From positions 2,914,001 to 2,978,000 of the forward strand of contig OY970153.1 of the NCBI GenBank assembly GCA_963706385.1: a DNA stretch of 64,000 nt, written 5' to 3'. Source of the DNA: Poindextera sp963706385. GTDB lineage: Bacteria; Pseudomonadota; Alphaproteobacteria; Caulobacterales; Caulobacteraceae. The first letter of the stretch is position 1, and the number at the start of each line of letters is the position of its first letter. The position numbers and the translations under genes were made by a program. This document shows, piece by piece, positions 34,044-42,482 of this stretch. Below the pieces are notes generated by a model. It saw nothing but the letters and a program-made list of their open reading frames with translations, was not told the DNA's origin and searched no databases.

Positions 34044-35390
34044 ATGACGTCGCCTACGCGCCCTCAACCAACCCGCCCGCGTTCGCGCCGTGAGGTTCTG
34101 GCGGGACGCCTTCACGTCCGACGCGCCTGGCGCATGACCATCATCGTCAGCGTCGCGGTGTTGGGCGGGCTCGCCGCGGCTCTGTTCGCCCGGGTTTGCG
34201 ACGAGGCGATGCGGGCGCACGAGCGCCTCTATCATCTCGCCCGATGGCCGACGCTCATGCTGCTGCCGATCGGGTTCGCCGCCGGGACCTGGCTGACACG
34301 ACGCTTCGCGCCGGAGGCGGCGGGCAGCGGCATACCCCAGGTGATCGCGGCGGCCGAGCAGCGCTCGCGCGGGCGCTGGGGCGGGCAGCGCGTGACGCTG
34401 AAGACCGCCGCCTGGAAGGTGGTGCTGACCAGCGCGATGCTGGCCTGCGGCGCCTCGATCGGGCGCGAGGGGCCGACCGCGCAGGTGGTCGCCGGGATCG
34501 TCCGCACGCTGACCCGCGGCCTGAAGGGCGGGCCCGGGCGCAGGGCGATCATCATCGCCGGCGGCGCGGCGGGGGTCGCGGCGGCGTTCAACACGCCGAT
34601 CGCCGGCGTGGTCTTCGCGGTCGAGGAGCTGGCGAAGAGTTTCGAGCGACGCACCCACACCACCGTCATCCTGGTGGTCGTGGTCGCGGGCTTCGCCTCC
34701 TACGCGCTCCAGGGCGACTACGCCTATTTCGGCGTGCTCAGCGGCGACGCGGCCCTCGGCTCGGCCTGGATCGCCGCGCCGCTGATCGGCGCCACGGGGG
34801 GATTATGCGGCGGCCTGTTTTCGCGGGCCTTGGCCACCGTGATCGGTCCCGGGGACAACCCGATCACGCGCTGGCGTCGGGCGCATCCGGTGGCCTTCGC
34901 GCTCGGCTGCGGACTGGTCGCCATGGCGGCGGCCATCCTGTCGGGCGGGTTGACCTTCGGGGCGGGCTACAACGAGGCCAAGTCGCTGCTGCAGGATCAT
35001 CCGGGCTTGGGGATGGGTCTGGCGGTCTCGAAGTTCTTCGCCAGTCTGGCGGCGTCGGCGTCGGGAACGCCCGGCGGCATCTTCGCGCCGTCCCTCGCCA
35101 CCGGCGCCGGGATCGGGGCGGCGTTCGCCCATTCGGGGCTCGCGTTCGCGGGACGGGACGCGGTCGTGCTGGGGATGACGAGCTATCTCTCGGGCGTCGT
35201 GCAGGCGCCGCTGACCAGCGCGGTGATCCTGATGGAGATGACCCGCGACCCGAGCCTTGTCGGTCCGCTGATGCTGGCCGCCCTGATCGCCCGCTGGGTG
35301 TCCGGCCTGGTCATGCCGCAACCCATCTATCATGTGCTCGCCGCGAGTTGGCGAACGTCTTCGCCGGTTCAGCCCCAGACCGGCGGGTGA
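34044..35390 (+). CDS. ClC-family chloride channel/antiporter
   Basis: A 448-residue integral membrane protein of the ClC family. The selectivity motifs are AGSGIPQV (GSGIP), ASIGREGPTAQV (GREGP, with the gating glutamate) and TPGGIFAPSL (GGIFAP). AVEELAKSF carries the internal glutamate expected of proton-coupled exchangers, so a Cl-/H+ antiporter is more likely than a channel. There is no CBS domain at the C-terminus, which ends soon after the last helix. The gene overlaps the convergent amidase by 22 bp at their 3' ends. Inner-membrane location. Confidence 0.9.
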   Translation: MTSPTRPQPTRPRSRREVLAGRLHVRRAWRMTIIVSVAVLGGLAAALFARVCDEAMRAHERLYHLARWPTLMLLPIGFAAGTWLTRRFAPEAAGSGIPQVIAAAEQRSRGRWGGQRVTLKTAAWKVVLTSAMLACGASIGREGPTAQVVAGIVRTLTRGLKGGPGRRAIIIAGGAAGVAAAFNTPIAGVVFAVEELAKSFERRTHTTVILVVVVAGFASYALQGDYAYFGVLSGDAALGSAWIAAPLIGATGGLCGGLFSRALATVIGPGDNPITRWRRAHPVAFALGCGLVAMAAAILSGGLTFGAGYNEAKSLLQDHPGLGMGLAVSKFFASLAASASGTPGGIFAPSLATGAGIGAAFAHSGLAFAGRDAVVLGMTSYLSGVVQAPLTSAVILMEMTRDPSLVGPLMLAALIARWVSGLVMPQPIYHVLAASWRTSSPVQPQTGG

Positions 35391-36802
35391 CGGTCCGCCC
35401 ACGGACGGGCGGCTTCGAGCTGGGCGGCCAGCCGCAGCAGCAGGCCCTCGCCGCCGAGCTTGGTCTGGAACATCACCCCGACCGGCAGCCCCTCCGCGGT
35501 CCAATACAGCGGCACGGTCGCGGCCGGATGGCCGAAGGCGTTGGCGAGCGGGGTGAACGGCATGAAGCCATTGATCCGACGCGCCATCTCGAACTTGTCC
35601 TCGAGGTTGGTGTCGATCACCCCGAGCTTCACCGGCGGGCTGCCCAGGGTCGGGGTCAGCAGCGCGTCGCAGCGCTCCAGAAACTCGCCCATCGGCCGGT
35701 GCATCCGCCACAGGTTCCGGAAGCCGAGCATGGTTTCGCCGGCGCTCTTGCCGTCCGCGAAGCTGGCCAGGTTGAAGGTCCAGCGCTCCAGCTCGTTGAG
35801 GCCCAGCTTGCGGCCGAACGACTGCTCCATCTCGATCAGGTCGGCGGCGGTGTTGGCCGCGAGCAGCGCCCAGAACTCTTGCTCGAAGCGGTCGAGATCG
35901 AGCGGCGGATCGGCCTCGACCACCTCGTGGCCGAGCGAGGCGAGCAGCGCCGCGGCGTCGTCGAGCGCGGCGATGCAGTCGCGGTGCAGGGTGACGCCGG
36001 AGGCGGTTTTGCGCGAGACCGCGATCCGCAACTTGCCCGGCTCGCGGCCGACTTCCTCCGCCCAGGGACGCGCCTTCGCCGGCGCGGCGTAGGGCTCGCC
36101 CGGATCGCCGCCCTCGAGCGCATCGAGCAGGGCCGCGGAGTCGCGCACGGTGCGGCTGACCACGCCGCTGGTGGCCAGGCCGTTCCAGCCCTCCGACTCC
36201 ACCGGGCCGGAGCCGACGCGTCCCCGGCTCGGCTTCAGGCCGAACAGGCCGCAGCAGGAGGCCGGGATGCGGATCGAGCCGCCGCCGTCCGAGGCGGTCG
36301 CCGCCGGCACGATGCCCGCCGCCACCGCGGCGGCCGAGCCGCCCGAGGAGCCGCCGGGGGTGTGGGCGGTGTTCCAGGGATTGCGGCACGGGCCGAACGC
36401 CCTGGGCTCGGTCGTCGGCACGATGCCGAACTCCGGGCTCGCGGTCTTGCCGACGATCACCAGGCCGGCCTCGCGCGCCTTCCTGACCAGGGTGCTCTCG
36501 TAGGGCGGCAGCCAGCCCTTGAACAGGGCCGAGCCATTGTTGCTGGGCACGCCCAACACGTTCTCGAACAGATCCTTGAGCAGGGTGGGCACGCCGCGGA
36601 ACGGTCCGTCGGGCAGGCCATCGGCGATGGCGTTGTGGGCGAAGTCGGCCATCCGCTCGGTGATCACGTTGATCGTCGGATTGTGCTTGTCGATCAGGCC
36701 GAGCGCCGCCTCGGCCAGCTCCGCGGGGCTGACCTCGCCCTTGCGCACCAGGCCGGCCAGGCCGACCGCGTCGTGCTCGAGATAGTCGGATGGACTGATC
36801 AT
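35369..36802 (-). CDS. amidase (amidase-signature family)
   Basis: A 477-residue serine amidase. The catalytic triad Ser-cisSer-Lys is visible as K in PTLLKDLFEN, the cis-Ser in TPGGSSGGSAAAVAAG, and the nucleophile Ser in DGGGSIRIPAS. Substrates of this family range from acyl amides to glutamyl-tRNA; an acylamidase is the broad call. ATG 36802 (MISPSDYLEHDA) is chosen because GGGGGGAGGAAACC lies just before it; nine more codons are open upstream. The 3' end overlaps the ClC gene by 22 bp. Confidence 0.9.
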   Translation of the reverse strand: MISPSDYLEHDAVGLAGLVRKGEVSPAELAEAALGLIDKHNPTINVITERMADFAHNAIADGLPDGPFRGVPTLLKDLFENVLGVPSNNGSALFKGWLPPYESTLVRKAREAGLVIVGKTASPEFGIVPTTEPRAFGPCRNPWNTAHTPGGSSGGSAAAVAAGIVPAATASDGGGSIRIPASCCGLFGLKPSRGRVGSGPVESEGWNGLATSGVVSRTVRDSAALLDALEGGDPGEPYAAPAKARPWAEEVGREPGKLRIAVSRKTASGVTLHRDCIAALDDAAALLASLGHEVVEADPPLDLDRFEQEFWALLAANTAADLIEMEQSFGRKLGLNELERWTFNLASFADGKSAGETMLGFRNLWRMHRPMGEFLERCDALLTPTLGSPPVKLGVIDTNLEDKFEMARRINGFMPFTPLANAFGHPAATVPLYWTAEGLPVGVMFQTKLGGEGLLLRLAAQLEAARPWADRHPPVWG

Positions 36803-36976
36803 CGGTTTCCTCCCCCCTTCTTGTCGCATCCGCCCGCTCCGAAAGACGGTCGGGAAAGCGTTGGGCCGACTACATCATCAATCGCGGCGGTTTGCACGCC
36901 CGGGCGCGGCGATAGACCGCTTGTGTTGGCTCGGAGCGGAGTCCACACTCCGCGCCCCCGCCGCCGGTGATCCCTC

Positions 36977-37831
36977 ATGGTAGAAGTTGACATCGACTAT
37001 CTGCAGACTTGGATCGGCCGCGCGACCCAGGCCGAGGACGCCGTCACCCGCCGGCTGGTCGACGACTATCGCGCGACGTTCGAGCCCTATTTGGCGCCGG
37101 TCGCCGACCCCGATCACGCGCCGCTGGCGATGCATTGGTGCCTGGCGCCCGGGGCGGCGGCGATCGCCGGCCTCGGGGCGGACGGCCTGCCGACCAGGTC
37201 CGACTTCATGCCGCCCGCGCCCTTGCCGCGCCGCATGTGGGCCGGCGGCGAGATTTCGACCTTCGGCCCGATCCCGGTGGGCGCGCCGGTGACGCGCCGC
37301 TCGACCATCGCCGACCTGACGCTGAAGATCGGCCGCACCGGCCAGCTGCTGTTCATTTCGGTCGACCACGACTACCTGGTCGGCGGCCAGCTCATGGTGC
37401 GCGACCGCCAGGATGCGGTCTATCGCGAGGCGGCGGGCGATGCCGCGGTCGCCGCGCCGGCCGGCGCGAGCGCGCCGGAGCCGGCCGACCAGGTCTGGAC
37501 CATCGAGCCTTCCGCGGTGCTGCTGTTCCGCTATTCGGCGCTGACCTTCAACAGCCACCGGATCCACTATGACCGGCCCTACGCGACCGGCGCCGAGGGC
37601 TATGACGGTCTGATCGTGCATGGGCCGCTGCAGAGCAGTTTCGCCTTCAACCTCGCCGCGGTGATCGGCGGGCGGACCCCGGCGCGCTTCGCCTATCGCA
37701 ACCTCTCGCCGCTGACCGACGATGCGCCGTTCCAGGTCAAGGGTCGGCGCGAGCCGGACGGCGCGGTCGTCGTCTGGACCGAGGACAGCCGCGGTCGCCA
37801 GTGCATGCGGGGCGTGGCGAGCGGGTCGTGA
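36977..37831 (+). CDS. MaoC-like dehydratase (mesaconyl-C4-CoA hydratase type)
   Basis: A 284-residue double hotdog hydratase. The first domain holds TRSDFMPPAPLPRRMWAGGE. The second carries the catalytic loop FNSHRIHYDRPYA (the D/H dyad of R-hydratases) and GLIVHGPLQSS. The nearest known enzymes are the FAS1-dehydratase-like mesaconyl-C4-CoA hydratases (HTD2). The reaction would be reversible hydration of an enoyl-CoA. It is preceded by a long A+T-richer leader and followed by the ODC-like gene across 133 bp. Exact acyl substrate unknown. Confidence 0.85.
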   Translation: MVEVDIDYLQTWIGRATQAEDAVTRRLVDDYRATFEPYLAPVADPDHAPLAMHWCLAPGAAAIAGLGADGLPTRSDFMPPAPLPRRMWAGGEISTFGPIPVGAPVTRRSTIADLTLKIGRTGQLLFISVDHDYLVGGQLMVRDRQDAVYREAAGDAAVAAPAGASAPEPADQVWTIEPSAVLLFRYSALTFNSHRIHYDRPYATGAEGYDGLIVHGPLQSSFAFNLAAVIGGRTPARFAYRNLSPLTDDAPFQVKGRREPDGAVVVWTEDSRGRQCMRGVASGS

Positions 37832-37869
37832 GGCGCTAAATCACGACGGAGGTGGGTTTCATCCCGATG

Positions 37870-37883
37870 TTGACGCACGTCAA
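37870..37883. promoter_or_regulatory. FNR/FixK-type binding site
   Basis: TTGACGCACGTCAA is a perfect TTGA-N6-TCAA dyad. It is centred about 88 bp upstream of the decarboxylase start at 37965. Confidence 0.5.
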
Positions 37884-37964
37884 CGCCGAATAACCGAGGC
37901 GCGCGCCAATTCGATCCATGTTCCCCAGCGGCGCCGGTGGATCCGCCGGCGCGCGACGACTGAC

Positions 37965-39113
37965 ATGAACCCGCCCGCGAACCAATCGACATCTGACGTC
38001 AAGCTGCTCGAGGCCGCGGCGGGGGCGCGGACACCGATTCTGCTGATCGACCTGGCTCGCGTGGAGGCCCAATTCCTGGCGCTGCATGCGGCGTTTCCCG
38101 AAGCACAGATCCTTTACGCCATCAAAGCCAATCCGCAGCCCGAAGTGCTCGATCGGCTCGCCGCGCTCGGCTGCGGCTTCGACATCGCGAGCCTGGGGGA
38201 GCTCGAGCGCTGTCGAGCGGTCGATGGGCCTGGCGCGTTCATTTCCTACGGCAACCCGATCAAGAAGGAAGCCGATATCGCCGCGGCCCGCGCCTCCGGC
38301 GTCGGCCTGTTCGCCTTCGACAGCAAGATGGAGCTCGAGAAGATTGGCCGGGCGGCCGCCGGCGCCCGGGTGTTCTGCCGCCTCGCCGTTTCGGGCGCGG
38401 GCGCCGAATGGCCGCTCACCCACAAGTTCGGCTGCACCATCGAACAGGCCGTCGAGCTTCTGGACGAGGTTCGGCGGATCGGGCTCGAACCGGCGGGGCT
38501 ATCGTTCCACGTTGGCTCGCAGCAGATGCGGCCCGATGCGTGGCGCCACGCCATTCATCGCGCCGGCGAAGTCTTCCGTCGCGCCGCCCGCCGCGGGGTG
38601 GCGCTGGAGTTTCTCAATCTCGGCGGCGGCCTGCCGGCCCACTACTCAAGTCCGCCGCCGCCGCTCGAGACCTATGTCGAAACCATGCGTTCGGCGCTCC
38701 ATCAAACCTTCGCCGGCGCCGCGCCGAAGCTCTTCATCGAGCCCGGTCGATACATGGTCGGCGACGCCGGCGCGCTCGCCACCGAGGTCGTCCTCGTTGC
38801 GGACCGACCGCACGAACGCGTGCGGCGCTGGGTCTATCTCGATGCGGGCCTCTTTTCCGGCCTCGACGAGACCATGGATGAACGCATCCGATACCGTTTG
38901 CACGTGGCGGGTCACGACCGGCGACGCGGCCCTGTGGTGCTCGCCGGACCGACCTGCGACAGCGCCGATGTCCTCTATCATCACGGAGTCGAGCTGCCGC
39001 TCGATCTGGAGCCTGGTGAGCGGGTGATTTTCCTGTCGGCCGGCGCCTACACCGCCAACTGCTCCACGGTGGATTTCAACGGCTTCCCGCCGCTCGCCGC
39101 GCGGTGCCTCTGA
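37965..39113 (+). CDS. ornithine/diaminopimelate decarboxylase-like PLP enzyme (type III fold)
   Basis: A 382-residue alanine-racemase-fold decarboxylase. The PLP lysine is K54 (YAIKANPQPEVL), the glycine loop is LNLGGGLPAHY, the phosphate grip is EPGRYMVGDAG, and the substrate-side motif is GPTCDSADVL. Length and these motifs match eukaryote-type ornithine decarboxylase, found in many alphaproteobacteria, so putrescine synthesis is the best guess; lysine or a related basic amino acid is possible. ATG 37965 is preceded by the C-terminal end of an unlikely open frame. An FNR/FixK site is centred about 88 bp upstream. Confidence 0.88.
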   Translation: MNPPANQSTSDVKLLEAAAGARTPILLIDLARVEAQFLALHAAFPEAQILYAIKANPQPEVLDRLAALGCGFDIASLGELERCRAVDGPGAFISYGNPIKKEADIAAARASGVGLFAFDSKMELEKIGRAAAGARVFCRLAVSGAGAEWPLTHKFGCTIEQAVELLDEVRRIGLEPAGLSFHVGSQQMRPDAWRHAIHRAGEVFRRAARRGVALEFLNLGGGLPAHYSSPPPPLETYVETMRSALHQTFAGAAPKLFIEPGRYMVGDAGALATEVVLVADRPHERVRRWVYLDAGLFSGLDETMDERIRYRLHVAGHDRRRGPVVLAGPTCDSADVLYHHGVELPLDLEPGERVIFLSAGAYTANCSTVDFNGFPPLAARCL

Positions 39114-39240
39114 CCGAAGCAAACGCTTTCGAGCCCGTCGGCTTGTTCGTCGCCCAGCCGGCGCTTGCGAGCGGCCTCGCTCGCTCCGTAAGGTGGCCCG
39201 CATCCGCGCGGACGGGACCATTTCAGGGACGGAGCAGGCG

Positions 39241-40056
39241 ATGAGCGAGGCGGAAGTCATCTACGCGCGTCGGGGCAGGCTCGGCGTCATCACCCTGAAC
39301 CGGCCGGCGGCGCTGAACGCCCTGACCATGACCATGATCGCCGAGATCGAGCGGCTGGCGCGGGCGGCCGAGCGCGATCCCGAGGTGGCGGCGCTGTGCG
39401 TCACCGGGGCGGGGCGCGGCTTCTGCGCCGGGCTCGACGTCGGCGTGCTGGCCGAGCATGTGCGGACCGGCCCGCCCCAGCGCGCCAAAGCCGCCGACGC
39501 GCGCCCGCGCAATCCCGCGCTGTTCAGCTTCCTGCTGGACATCTCCAAGCCGGTGATCGCCGCGATCAACGGTGTCGGCGCCGGCGGCGGCTTCGTGCTG
39601 GCCATGATGTGCGACCTGAGGTTCATGGCCGAGGGCGCGTACCTGACCACGGTCTTCACCCGCCGCGGCCTGATCGCCGAGCATGGCACGAGCTGGCTGC
39701 TGCCCCGGATGGTGGGGCTGAGCCGCGCCCTGGACCTGCTCTGGAGTTCGCGCAAGGTGGACGCCGCCGAGGCCTATCGCATCGGACTCGCGGATCGGGT
39801 GGTCCCGGGCGAGCGGCTCCTGGACGCGGTGGAGGCCTATGTCGACGAGATGGCCGCCACGGTCTCGCCGCGCGCCATGGCGGTGATCAAGGCCGCGGTC
39901 CATCGCCACCTGGAGACCAGCTTCGACGAGGCGGCGCTGGACGCCGAACGGCTGATGGCCACAGCGCTCAAGCATCCGGACGCCACCGAGGGCGCCGCCT
40001 CGTTCATCGAACGCCGCCCGCCGCGGTTCGCCGCCTGGACCGGAAGCGAGGGGTGA
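39241..40056 (+). CDS. enoyl-CoA hydratase/isomerase
   Basis: A 271-residue crotonase-family enzyme. Oxyanion-hole motifs are GRGFCAGLDVGVL and INGVGAGGGFVLAMMCDLRF. The catalytic glutamate is probably in RRGLIAEHGTSWLLPR, the position seen in enoyl-CoA isomerases and 2-oxepin/1,4-type hydratases. Start ATG 39241 is preceded by GGAGCAGG; 16 codons are open upstream. Its stop TGA overlaps a GTG that opens the SDR remnant (GTGA), so the two are coupled. Acts in beta-oxidation-type breakdown; substrate unknown. Confidence 0.9.
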   Translation: MSEAEVIYARRGRLGVITLNRPAALNALTMTMIAEIERLARAAERDPEVAALCVTGAGRGFCAGLDVGVLAEHVRTGPPQRAKAADARPRNPALFSFLLDISKPVIAAINGVGAGGGFVLAMMCDLRFMAEGAYLTTVFTRRGLIAEHGTSWLLPRMVGLSRALDLLWSSRKVDAAEAYRIGLADRVVPGERLLDAVEAYVDEMAATVSPRAMAVIKAAVHRHLETSFDEAALDAERLMATALKHPDATEGAASFIERRPPRFAAWTGSEG

Positions 40057-40388
40057 GCGACATGGCCCTGGTGGAATCGCTGCGCAAGGACCTGCGCGGC
40101 GCCGGGATCGGGGTTTCGGTGCTGTGCCCGATGCGGGTCACCACCAACATCGACCACAGCTACCGCAACCGCCCGGCCGAGCTCGGCGCCGGCGCCGTCG
40201 CCAAGACCTATACCGACGAGGAACTGGCCGCCTTGCAGGGCCGCACCCTGGACACCGGCCCGGTCGCCGACCTGGTGCTGGACGCCCTGCGCCGCAACCA
40301 GCTCTACATTCACACCCACAAGGAGGCCCAGGCCCTGTTCCACGGCCGCGCAGAGCGGATCGAGGCGGGGTTCGAGTACGCGCTGTAG
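40053..40388 (+). pseudogene. C-terminal remnant of an SDR
   Basis: The 111-codon frame starts by overlapping the enoyl-CoA hydratase stop (GTGA) and begins VSDMALVESLRKDLRGAGIG. This is exactly the part of a short-chain dehydrogenase that follows the YxxxK helix (compare AVVGMAESLRKDLAP in relatives), then VSVLCPMRVTTNI and the C-terminal tail. The entire cofactor-binding half (TGxxxGIG), the NAG motif and the catalytic Ser-Tyr-Lys are missing. It is thus the 3' end of a deleted gene, now translatable but unlikely to work as a dehydrogenase. Confidence 0.7.
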
Positions 40389-40483
40389 CGGAGGGATTCG
40401 GGCGCTTGGCGCCTGAGGCTTAAGACTGGGTTGGGTGGACTTGAGAGATTGGCGCGAGTGTGCCGCTAGGGCAAAATGGCGCG

Positions 40484-40726
40484 ATGTCTATTCTCCCGAG
40501 AATCTACTTCAGCACGAACGACCCGATCGGCGACAACCGCTTCGGGCTCGATTTTCCAACTGCACTGCGAGACATCGCCGCCATGGGACGTGAGCCGCAG
40601 GTCGGGATGCGCGTACTTCTCTACGACGTTGGCGAGGTGGAGGTGGAGGGCAATCTGGAGTGGGACGCCATCCAAGGCCGGTGGGTAGGTGTGCCTGACT
40701 GGCAGACCGAGCGGTGGGAATATTGA
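40484..40726 (+). CDS. small hypothetical protein
   Basis: An 80-residue frame, MSILPRIYFSTNDPIGDNRF to its C-terminus PDWQTERWEY, soluble, without motifs I can name. The strands RVLLYDVGEVEVEG and the aromatic ending suggest a small beta domain. It lies antisense to the long C-terminal extension of the GIY-YIG frame, so only one of the two can be real over this segment; the 80-residue reading looks better because of its balanced composition. Function unknown. Confidence 0.45.
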   Translation: MSILPRIYFSTNDPIGDNRFGLDFPTALRDIAAMGREPQVGMRVLLYDVGEVEVEGNLEWDAIQGRWVGVPDWQTERWEY

Positions 40727-40780
40727 TTCCTGGTCGGCGGCGGAAGACCGGATCGAGTGGTGAGCGGGCCTTTCCTCACT

Positions 40781-40811
40781 CCGCTCATCCCGGCGAAGGC
40801 CGGGACCCAGA
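40781..40811 (+). repeat. left copy of 31-bp inverted repeat around GIY-YIG gene
   Basis: It begins CCGCTCATCCCGGCGAAGGC. It is the exact reverse complement of 41138-41168 over 31 bp. Inside it TCCCGGC-GAAG-GCCGGGA is a small hairpin (40788-40805). Confidence 0.85.
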
Positions 40812-41116
40812 GTCATAAGGCGCGAGCCTATCGGTTGAGAGTTCTCATAGAGATCGGCCCATGCCGGATTGGCCTCCTCGATCAGCCTCAGTTTCCACCT
40901 GCGCTGCCATTCCTTGATTTGCCGTTCCCGCCGAAACGCGCCCTCCCGGCTCTCGAAAACCGCGTACCAAACAAGCTGATCGCAGCCATATTTCGCCGTG
41001 AAGCCGGGGCGGGCCTTGGACTTGTGTTGCCAGATCCGACCGCTGAGATCGTCGGTCATGCCGACGTAGATCGTCCCGTTACGCCGACTGGCGACGATGT
41101 AGACGTAGAACGACAT
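40812..41116 (-). CDS. GIY-YIG nuclease-domain protein
   Basis: Starts at ATG 41116 (MSFYVYIVASRRNGTIYVGM). The GIY-YIG core is complete in the first 90 residues: YVYIVASR and TIYVGM (the GIY-YIG strands), the Arg in LSGRIWQHKSK, and WYAVFESREGAFRRERQIKE (the catalytic Glu), then WQRRWKLRLIEEANPAW. Proteins of about 95-100 residues with this ending normally stop soon after NPAWADLY. Here the frame instead runs through the left repeat and far beyond (to 40466), so the gene end was probably altered by the repeat; I set the end at the repeat. UvrC/YhbQ-like small nucleases of this type have unknown roles. Confidence 0.72.
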
Positions 41117-41137
41117 GCTCGCGCCGAGCCATATGAT

Positions 41138-41168
41138 CTGGGTCCCGGCCTTCGCCGGGATGAGCGGG
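41138..41168 (-). repeat. right copy of 31-bp inverted repeat around GIY-YIG gene
   Basis: Exact reverse complement of 40781-40811. The copies and the GIY-YIG gene between them span 388 bp. Confidence 0.85.
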
Positions 41169-41290
41169 GAAGGGTGGGCTGGCCAGGCGCCATTGGCAAC
41201 GCCCAGATTGAGTCGAACCCGGTCAGTAGCCAAGGGCCGGATCGCCTCGAGGCTGTCGCCCGATCGCCCAATCCCCCCCGACGCAACCCA

Positions 41291-42482
41291 TCACACGATC
41301 GCCCGCTCGCGCAACTCCCCGATCTCACCCTCGTCGTAGCCCAGCTCGGCCAGGATGGCGTCTGTGTGCTCGCCCAGCATGGGGGCGCGGTGCTCGATCG
41401 AGCCGGGGTTTTCGGAAAGGCCGATCGGAATCCGGGCGATCGGCGCGGGCCTCGGCAGGCCGGGGTAGTCCGTAGGCTGGAAGAAGTTCATCGCCCGCAC
41501 GTGCGGATCGTCCAGCGTCTGCTGCGGCTTGAGCACCGGTCCGGCCGGGATCATCGCCTTGCCGAGGATGTCGAGCGCCTCGGTCGAGCCGCGCTCGGCG
41601 CACCAGCGGCTCATCCGCTCGGAGATCACCGCGCCGTTCTCGCCGCGGGTGATGTCGTCCTTGAAGCGCGGATCGCTCGAGCCAGTGGTCTTCGCCCATC
41701 AGCCTGGCCCAGCGCTGGAACAACGGATTGCCGACCACCTGGACCAGGATCCAGCCGTCGCGCGTCTCGAAGATGTCGACCGGTCCGGAGGTCTGGCCGC
41801 GGTTTCCGCTCGGCGTGCGATTGATGTTCAGCATGGCCTGCTCGATCAGCAGGGCGTTGCTGACCGTCAGCGCGGTGCCCAGCAGCGCGCCCTCGACCAC
41901 CTGGCCGAGGCCGGTCTGTTGTTTCGCCATCAGGGCCAGCGCCGTGCCGTAGGCGCAATGCAGGGCGGTGCCGAAATCGACCCAGGCCGCCTGGGCGCGA
42001 TAGGGGCGCTCGCCGTCCGCCTCCGAGGTCATGTAGACCGCGCCCGACATCACCTGGCCGATGCCGTCGAAGCCGACCCGGTCGCTATAGGGCCCGCCCT
42101 GGCCATAGGCGGTGACCATGGTCAGGATGATGTCGGGCTTGATCGCCTTGAGGCTGTCGTAGTCCAGCTTCATCGCCGCCAGGGTCTGGGGCGGCAAATT
42201 GGCCACCACGACGTCCGCCGTCTCGACCAGCCGGCGCACCACGTCATGCCCGCCCGGCTTCATCGGATCCAGCGTCATGCCGCGCTTGTTGCGGTTCATC
42301 TGCATGAAGAGGCCGCCTTCGCCGTCGGCGGTGACCGGGGCCTGGAAGCGGTCCTCGCCGCCGGAGCGCTTTTCGATCCGGATCACGTCCGCGCCGAATT
42401 CGGCCAGCAACGCCGCGCAGTAGGGCCCGGCGATGTAGCGCCCGAAATCCAGGACGCGAACGCCCGACAGCACCTTGTTCAA
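41291..42482 (-). pseudogene. CaiB/BaiF (family III) CoA transferase, frameshifted
   Basis: The coding region would give about 396 residues of a family III CoA transferase. The opening LSGVRVLDFGRYIAGPYCAA, the active-site region and AAWVDFGTALHCAYGTALAL (with the family aspartate) lie in the first frame. After GEDHWLE the frame shifts near 41671-41682 (on the minus strand CTCGAG-C-GATCCG, one base extra), and the end (GSTEALDILGKAMIPAGPV, HTDAILAELGYDEGEIGEL) is in another frame. TTG 42482 overlaps the stop of the upstream SDR (TTGA), so they were coupled. As it stands the protein would be wrongly ended after about 271 residues. Confidence 0.8.

Noticed and set aside
34196..36970. 924-codon plus-strand frame over the ClC and amidase genes
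   Set aside because: Shadow frame; both genes have clear signatures in other frames and share a 22-bp convergent overlap.
39396..40388. 330-codon plus-strand frame including the SDR remnant
   Set aside because: The first 219 codons are a shadow of the enoyl-CoA hydratase in another frame; only the part from 40053 has SDR similarity.
40466..40811. C-terminal 115 residues of the GIY-YIG reading frame
   Set aside because: They run through the inverted repeat and antisense to the 80-residue gene; composition is unlike a conserved domain, so I ended the gene at the repeat.
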